DNA from: Desulfomicrobium sp.
GTDB taxonomy: Bacteria > Desulfobacterota > Desulfovibrionia > Desulfovibrionales > Desulfomicrobiaceae
Direction of reading: 5' to 3'
Length of the DNA stretch: 9,812 bases
Assembly (NCBI GenBank): GCA_003542385.1
Contig: DPKT01000184.1
Coordinates: 1 to 9,812 of the forward strand
How positions within the stretch are numbered: position 1 is the stretch's first letter; each line of letters begins with the position of its first letter. Shown one piece after another: positions 6,608-9,812 of the stretch. Below the pieces are notes generated by a model. It was not told the origin of the DNA. It saw nothing but the letters and a program-made list of their open reading frames with translations, and ran no database searches. The position numbers and the translations under genes were made by a program.

Positions 6608-7099
6608 ATGAAAGCACTTCTTCTACTTCCCACCCTGGTCCTCTTCCTCTGTGTCTCGGCCAGCGCCCAGGCACCCCAACCCGGTCAGCCCGAAGGGGAG
6701 TTCCCCGACTGGATCACGTTCCCGTATCCACCTTACAGCGGGGCCGGGAAAATCGATCCTTTCGTCTCATTCATCAAGATTCGCGAATACGAAGCGATGC
6801 AGGCGGCCAAGAAGGCAAAACTCGAAAAAAAGGCGACAACTCCCCTGGAGACGGTCGACGTTCACAGTCTGAAGCTAATCGGCATCCTGAACAAGGGCGC
6901 CGGGGTTTCCCTGGCCATGGTCGAACTTCCCGATGGCAAGAGCTATCTGATCCGCCCCGGGATGACCATCGGGCTCTATGACGGTGTCGTGACGTCCATC
7001 GGAAACGAATTGCTCGTAGTTGAAGAGGATGTCATCGACGTATTCGGTGAAGCGAAAAAGAGAACAATTAATTTAAGATTGCGGCAAGAGAAGGAGTAG
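6608..7099 (+). CDS. pilP: Type IV pilus assembly protein PilP
   Basis: A 163-residue periplasmic protein that links PilN/PilO to the PilQ secretin. ATG 6608 gives a classical signal peptide (MKALLLLPTLVLFLCVSASA, likely cut before QAP). The frame opens earlier at a GTG (6572) inside pilO, but that start would place the signal behind a charged tail. A Pro-rich linker follows, then DPF and a charged helix, and from about residue 90 the family's C-terminal beta domain: PLETVDVHSLKLIGIL, DGKSYLIRPGMTIG and KKRTINLRL. The only signal-region Cys is preceded by LFL, which is not a lipobox, so this PilP appears to be soluble or held by partners, unlike the lipoprotein PilP of Pseudomonas and Neisseria. 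It begins 7 bases after the pilO stop with little ribosome binding site, which suggests coupling. Confidence 0.9.
   Translation: MKALLLLPTLVLFLCVSASAQAPQPGQPEGEFPDWITFPYPPYSGAGKIDPFVSFIKIREYEAMQAAKKAKLEKKATTPLETVDVHSLKLIGILNKGAGVSLAMVELPDGKSYLIRPGMTIGLYDGVVTSIGNELLVVEEDVIDVFGEAKKRTINLRLRQEKE
7091..7096 (+). promoter_or_regulatory. Strong ribosome binding site of pilQ
   Basis: AAGGAG lies 9 bases before ATG 7106 and overlaps the last codons of pilP. It is the best Shine-Dalgarno sequence in the operon, fitting the high copy number (12 or more subunits) of a secretin ring. Confidence 0.7.
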
Positions 7100-7105
7100 A
7101 GTGCT

Positions 7106-9151
7106 ATGAAGATTTTCAGAGCGATATCTGGATTCTTACTTTTAAGTTGTATCGTTGTGCTGACTTCATGCGCAACACACTCCAAGCCTGCCACCACTGA
7201 CGCCGGTTCTGTGGACGCCCCGCAGATCACAGCCGGACGTGAAGCCGTGCTGTCGGAATCCCTCGGCAAGACCATGATCGACGTCCCCCTGGACGCGGGA
7301 ACGCAGCTCTACGCCGACTTCGACGGAGACAGGAACGTAAAGATCCTCTTCACACCCGGTGTCACGGATTTCGTTCTCCCCCTCAACGAGACGGCTCTGG
7401 TCAGCCGGCTCGAAAAGGAGATGGAAGGCGGACAGGTCAAGGCTCTGAACGTCTTCCTGAACTCCAAGAGCAAGTTCCTTCTCTCCCGCCAGTCCGACAG
7501 CCTTGGACGGTTGATGCTCGTCTCCGACGACATCCCGGCACCGGAACTGCCGAAGAACGTCATCAGCTCGCTCAATTTCAAGCCTAAAAGCGACTCGCTG
7601 CAGGTCGTGACCTATTCGAGCCTCCCCTTCGAGGTCGTTCCCGAGCAGGCCGACGCGTTCAGGCTGACCTTCCGCAAGGCGCAATTCCAGCCGTCCCTGC
7701 TCAAGAAATACGACGTGAGCAAGCTAGGCACCAAGATCGAGACCGTAACCGCCTACAACGACCAGGACGGCAACGCCTACCTCGTCTTTGCCGGTGCGGA
7801 GAACCCGGCCCTTTCCGTCCTGCGCAAAGGCGACGAGACGCATGTTTTGGTCAAGACGGGCAAGTCGTCCCAATCCGCCTCCATGGCAGCCGCCGACAAG
7901 GCTGCCGCCGATGAACCGGTGTACAAGGAGAGCGAGATTCAGGAACTGAACACGCTCTTCCCGGGCATGAAGGAAAACTACACGGGCGAAAAAATTTCCA
8001 TCGACCTGCAGAACGCTTCCGTCGAACAGGTCCTGCGTCTCATCTCCGAGATCAGCGGCTACAACCTCATCCTTGACGACGACATCTCCGGGAACATCTC
8101 CCTGAAGCTCGTGGACATCCCCTGGGATCAGGCTCTTGACCTCGTGCTCCTGCAGAAGAATCTGGGCATGGTCATCAAGGGCAACATCATGCGCATCGCC
8201 TCGGCCACGAAGCTCGAGGCCGAGCGCGCCCAGTTGCAGAAGGCCCGCGAGGCGGCCATCCAGGCCCAGGAGAGCATGCGTAACCTGGCGCCGCTGAAGA
8301 CCGAGTACATCCAGATCAATTACAACACCGCCGCCGAATTCGAGGGCAAGGTCAAATCCCTGCTGACGCCGAACCGCGGCACCGCTTCCTCCGACCCGCG
8401 CACCAACATCCTGATCGTGACCGACACCGAGGAGACTCTGGACAGGATCGACAGCTTTATCAAGAAGTTGGATCGGGCTGAGCGCCAGGTCATGATCGAA
8501 GCCCGCCTCGTCTACGCCACCGACGAGTTCCAGCGCAGCCTGGGTGTGAAGTGGGGAACGGCTTACCGGACGGAAACTGAAGAGAATCTGCCCAGTGAGC
8601 AGTGGCGGGGAACCTTCGTCTCGACCGGTCTCAACGCCATCAATACCGTCAACGGTATCACCCTCGGCGGCACCATCGGCAAGTTTCTCGGCGAGGACCT
8701 CTTCGCTCTGGACGCTTCCCTGCAGCTTGGCGAGACCAAGAATCTGGTCAAGACCATCTCCTCGCCGCGCATCCTGACCCTGAACAATAACCGCGCTGAA
8801 ATCCAGCAGGGCACCAAGCTCGCCACCGCAACGGAGTCAGAGAGCGGCGGCACCACCACCGAATACGAGGAAGCGGTGCTGAAAATCTCTGTCCTGCCGC
8901 AGATTACCCCCGACAACAAGCTCATTCTCGACCTTGACATCAGTGACGACAGTCCCAAGAGCGACGGCCGGGACATCGACACCAAATCGACCAAGACGAA
9001 GATGATGGTCAACGACCGCGAGACCATCGTCATCGGCGGGGTGCTCAAGACCACGGAATCCAACGGTGTGAACCAGATCCCCGGATTGGGTGATGTTCCT
9101 GGACTGGGATGGCTGTTCAAGAACACCTATGACACAAAAACCAAGGCCTAG
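7106..9151 (+). CDS. pilQ: Type IV pilus secretin PilQ, C terminus cut by an in-frame TAG
   Basis: A 681-residue outer-membrane secretin, the pore through which the pilus leaves the cell. The N terminus is a lipoprotein signal with lipobox LTSC (Cys22, Ala at +2). Residues ~150-250 resemble an AMIN-type peptidoglycan-binding domain (SLNFKPKSDSLQVVTYSSLP). The N0/STN domain covers about 295-365 (KISIDLQNASVEQVLRLISE), N1 about 395-465, and the secretin core about 470-681 (SSPRILTLNNNRAEIQQG). The secretin signature runs from RETIVIGGV (residues 638-646) to IPGLGDVPGLGWLFK. The frame stops at TAG 9149-9151 just where the family's last strand (usually ELLIFITPRI-like) should start. The codons after it read LLIFIQPRIL and then TAG at 9182-9184, so one substitution at codon 682 (probably GAG to TAG) explains the truncation. 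Whether the shortened protein works is unknown. Confidence 0.92.
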   Translation: MKIFRAISGFLLLSCIVVLTSCATHSKPATTDAGSVDAPQITAGREAVLSESLGKTMIDVPLDAGTQLYADFDGDRNVKILFTPGVTDFVLPLNETALVSRLEKEMEGGQVKALNVFLNSKSKFLLSRQSDSLGRLMLVSDDIPAPELPKNVISSLNFKPKSDSLQVVTYSSLPFEVVPEQADAFRLTFRKAQFQPSLLKKYDVSKLGTKIETVTAYNDQDGNAYLVFAGAENPALSVLRKGDETHVLVKTGKSSQSASMAAADKAAADEPVYKESEIQELNTLFPGMKENYTGEKISIDLQNASVEQVLRLISEISGYNLILDDDISGNISLKLVDIPWDQALDLVLLQKNLGMVIKGNIMRIASATKLEAERAQLQKAREAAIQAQESMRNLAPLKTEYIQINYNTAAEFEGKVKSLLTPNRGTASSDPRTNILIVTDTEETLDRIDSFIKKLDRAERQVMIEARLVYATDEFQRSLGVKWGTAYRTETEENLPSEQWRGTFVSTGLNAINTVNGITLGGTIGKFLGEDLFALDASLQLGETKNLVKTISSPRILTLNNNRAEIQQGTKLATATESESGGTTTEYEEAVLKISVLPQITPDNKLILDLDISDDSPKSDGRDIDTKSTKTKMMVNDRETIVIGGVLKTTESNGVNQIPGLGDVPGLGWLFKNTYDTKTKA

Positions 9152-9184
9152 CTCCTGATCTTCATTCAGCCACGCATCCTCTAG
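9152..9184 (+). other. Separated 3' end of pilQ coding sequence after the TAG codon
   Basis: Read in the pilQ frame, these bases encode LLIFIQPRIL followed by TAG. This is the conserved terminal strand of PilQ-type secretins, still intact in frame and sequence, which argues that the stop at 9149-9151 arose recently, is a sequence error, or is read through. Confidence 0.8.
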
Positions 9185-9207
9185 CAGTTCTTGATTTCAC
9201 AGCCCCC

Positions 9208-9238
9208 AAAGGCCGCCTGTCACCGGGCGGCCTTTTTT
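9208..9238 (+). terminator. Rho-independent terminator of the pil operon
   Basis: AAAGGCCGCC (9208-9217) pairs with GGCGGCCTTT (9226-9235) around an 8-base loop, with six T from 9233. It begins 24 bases after the second TAG, as expected if the original pilQ ended at 9184. Confidence 0.9.
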
Positions 9239-9279
9239 GTCACCCAGAGCTGGCCGCATCCCGCAAGGGCCAAAATCCC

Positions 9280-9329
9280 GAACAAAAAGAAAAAGGCATG
9301 CACTGTTGACGCTGCCGCGGTGCATGCCT
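9280..9329 (-). terminator. Rho-independent terminator of the minus-strand regulator gene
   Basis: AGGCATGCAC (9294-9303) and GTGCATGCCT (9320-9329) form a perfect 10-bp stem with a 16-base loop. On the minus strand the stem is followed by a T-rich run (complement of 9281-9293), so it terminates transcription coming from the GntR-family gene. Confidence 0.8.
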
Positions 9330-9334
9330 CTATG

Positions 9335-9358
9335 CGACCACGCTCAGAAACGTGGTCG
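9335..9358. repeat. Second hairpin between the convergent genes
   Basis: CGACCACG (9335-9342) and CGTGGTCG (9351-9358) form a perfect 8-bp stem with loop CTCAGAAA. No T run follows on either strand. It lies between the regulator stop (9381) and its terminator, so it may stabilise the 3' end of that transcript. Confidence 0.6.
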
Positions 9359-9380
9359 AACCTTTCACAGTTCAGTATCG

Positions 9381-9812
9381 TCAGACTGAAACTTTCTCCG
9401 GGAACAGGGTGTTGGCGTCGAAGTAATGGCCGCGGACGCACTGGGCATATGCGTTGATGTCGGCGCCAGCGATGGCCTCATACATCATGCGGTGCTTGTC
9501 GACCTGCGCATTGAGCAGGGACGCGGCATGATCGTAATAGACCGCGATATAGGTCCAGTAGTAGTTGCCGAGGGAGTGCCACGCCTTGGCCAGAGACTCG
9601 CTGTGTGCGCCCTGGACGATGGCGAGATGAAAAGCCATGTCGTTCTTGCGCATGTTCTTCGTGTCATTCATGTCGACGCAGGCGGCCATGTTGTCGACGC
9701 AACTCTTGAGATAGTCCAGGTCCAGATATCTTGAGCGGTGCTTGATCACGCTCCAGCGTACGGCGAGGGCCTCGATTTCGGTGCGCACGTGTCAAACAGC
9801 ATCGAAAAGTGA
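9381..9812 (-). pseudogene. GntR/FadR-family regulator, FCD domain, frameshifted and cut by the window edge
   Basis: The minus-strand frame from 9788 to the TGA at 9381-9383 encodes the effector-binding FCD domain of a FadR-subfamily transcription factor. Counting from the codon at 9788, Asp50 and His54 (DMAFH), His99 (VDKHRMM) and His121 (RGHYF) match the metal-ligand set Asp/His/His/His of the family. The DNA-binding winged-helix domain is not joined to it: in this frame a TGA lies at 9794-9792, directly before HVRTEIEALAV. In another frame the upstream bases read HFSMLFD. Joining LFD to VRTEIEALAV recreates a normal FCD entry, so two extra bases (an AC repeated in GACACGTG), or one missing base, probably broke the gene. 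The rest of the N-terminal part lies outside the window. A sequencing error is possible. Such regulators usually sense organic acids; no target is visible here. Confidence 0.75.

Noticed and set aside
9149..9184. Programmed readthrough or pyrrolysine insertion at the pilQ TAG
   Set aside because: icd and pilP also end in TAG, and the extended pilQ frame itself ends in TAG, so TAG acts as an ordinary stop here. No stem-loop or tRNA evidence supports recoding; a mutation or sequence error is simpler.
9191..9457. Plus-strand open frame after pilQ
   Set aside because: It runs through the pil terminator and the opposing terminator hairpins, so it cannot be a normal gene.
1..9812. CRISPR array, insertion sequence, toxin-antitoxin pair or phage-defence cluster
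   Set aside because: No regularly spaced repeats, transposase motifs, terminal inverted repeats or typical small gene pairs are present; the window is core metabolism, chemotaxis and pilus genes.

Overview
The window reads like a GC-rich Gram-negative chromosome, most plausibly a sulfate reducer of the Desulfovibrio/Desulfomicrobium kind. I infer this from the GC-rich codon use, a PEP-utilising mobile-domain protein with a long unfamiliar tail, an orphan CheX, and a pilMNOPQ cluster with deltaproteobacterial-looking proteins. No rRNA or marker gene fixes the taxon.

Layout. (1) 2-2015, plus strand: the 3' part of a PEP synthase/pyruvate-phosphate-dikinase-like protein, overlapping by 8 bp a two-domain protein that joins a dual-specificity phosphatase to a YkgJ-type Cys cluster. 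(2) 2066-2542: an orphan CheX-type CheY-P phosphatase. (3) 2633-3790: isocitrate dehydrogenase, whose coenzyme-pocket residues look NAD-type rather than NADP-type, ended by a strong terminator at 3912-3939. (4) 3940-4331: an AT-richer gap with no convincing gene. It holds an 18-bp inverted repeat and a near-consensus sigma70 promoter, which forces the pilM start to the GTG at 4332. (5) 4332-9151: pilM, pilN, pilO, pilP and pilQ, packed as one operon and closed by a terminator at 9208-9238. (6) 9381-9812, minus strand: the ligand-binding (FCD) half of a GntR/FadR-family regulator, converging on pilQ, with its own hairpin terminator at 9280-9329.

The pil products form the alignment subcomplex and outer-membrane pore of a type IV pilus. 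Cytoplasmic PilM docks on the N-terminal motif of PilN, the PilN/PilO inner-membrane dimers reach into the periplasm, and PilP links them to the PilQ secretin. Pilin, motor ATPases and platform protein are not in the window.

The most noteworthy observations are two apparent lesions near the right end. pilQ has an in-frame TAG exactly where the conserved last beta strand should begin, and the missing 10 residues are still encoded immediately after it. The GntR regulator has a frameshift between the visible end of its upstream part and its FCD domain. Other points of interest are the lipoprotein signal on PilQ combined with a non-lipidated PilP, the unusual coenzyme pocket of the isocitrate dehydrogenase, and the phosphatase-YkgJ fusion coupled to a PEP-utilising protein. 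I found no CRISPR array, insertion sequence, tRNA or phage gene, and no clear new multi-gene system.
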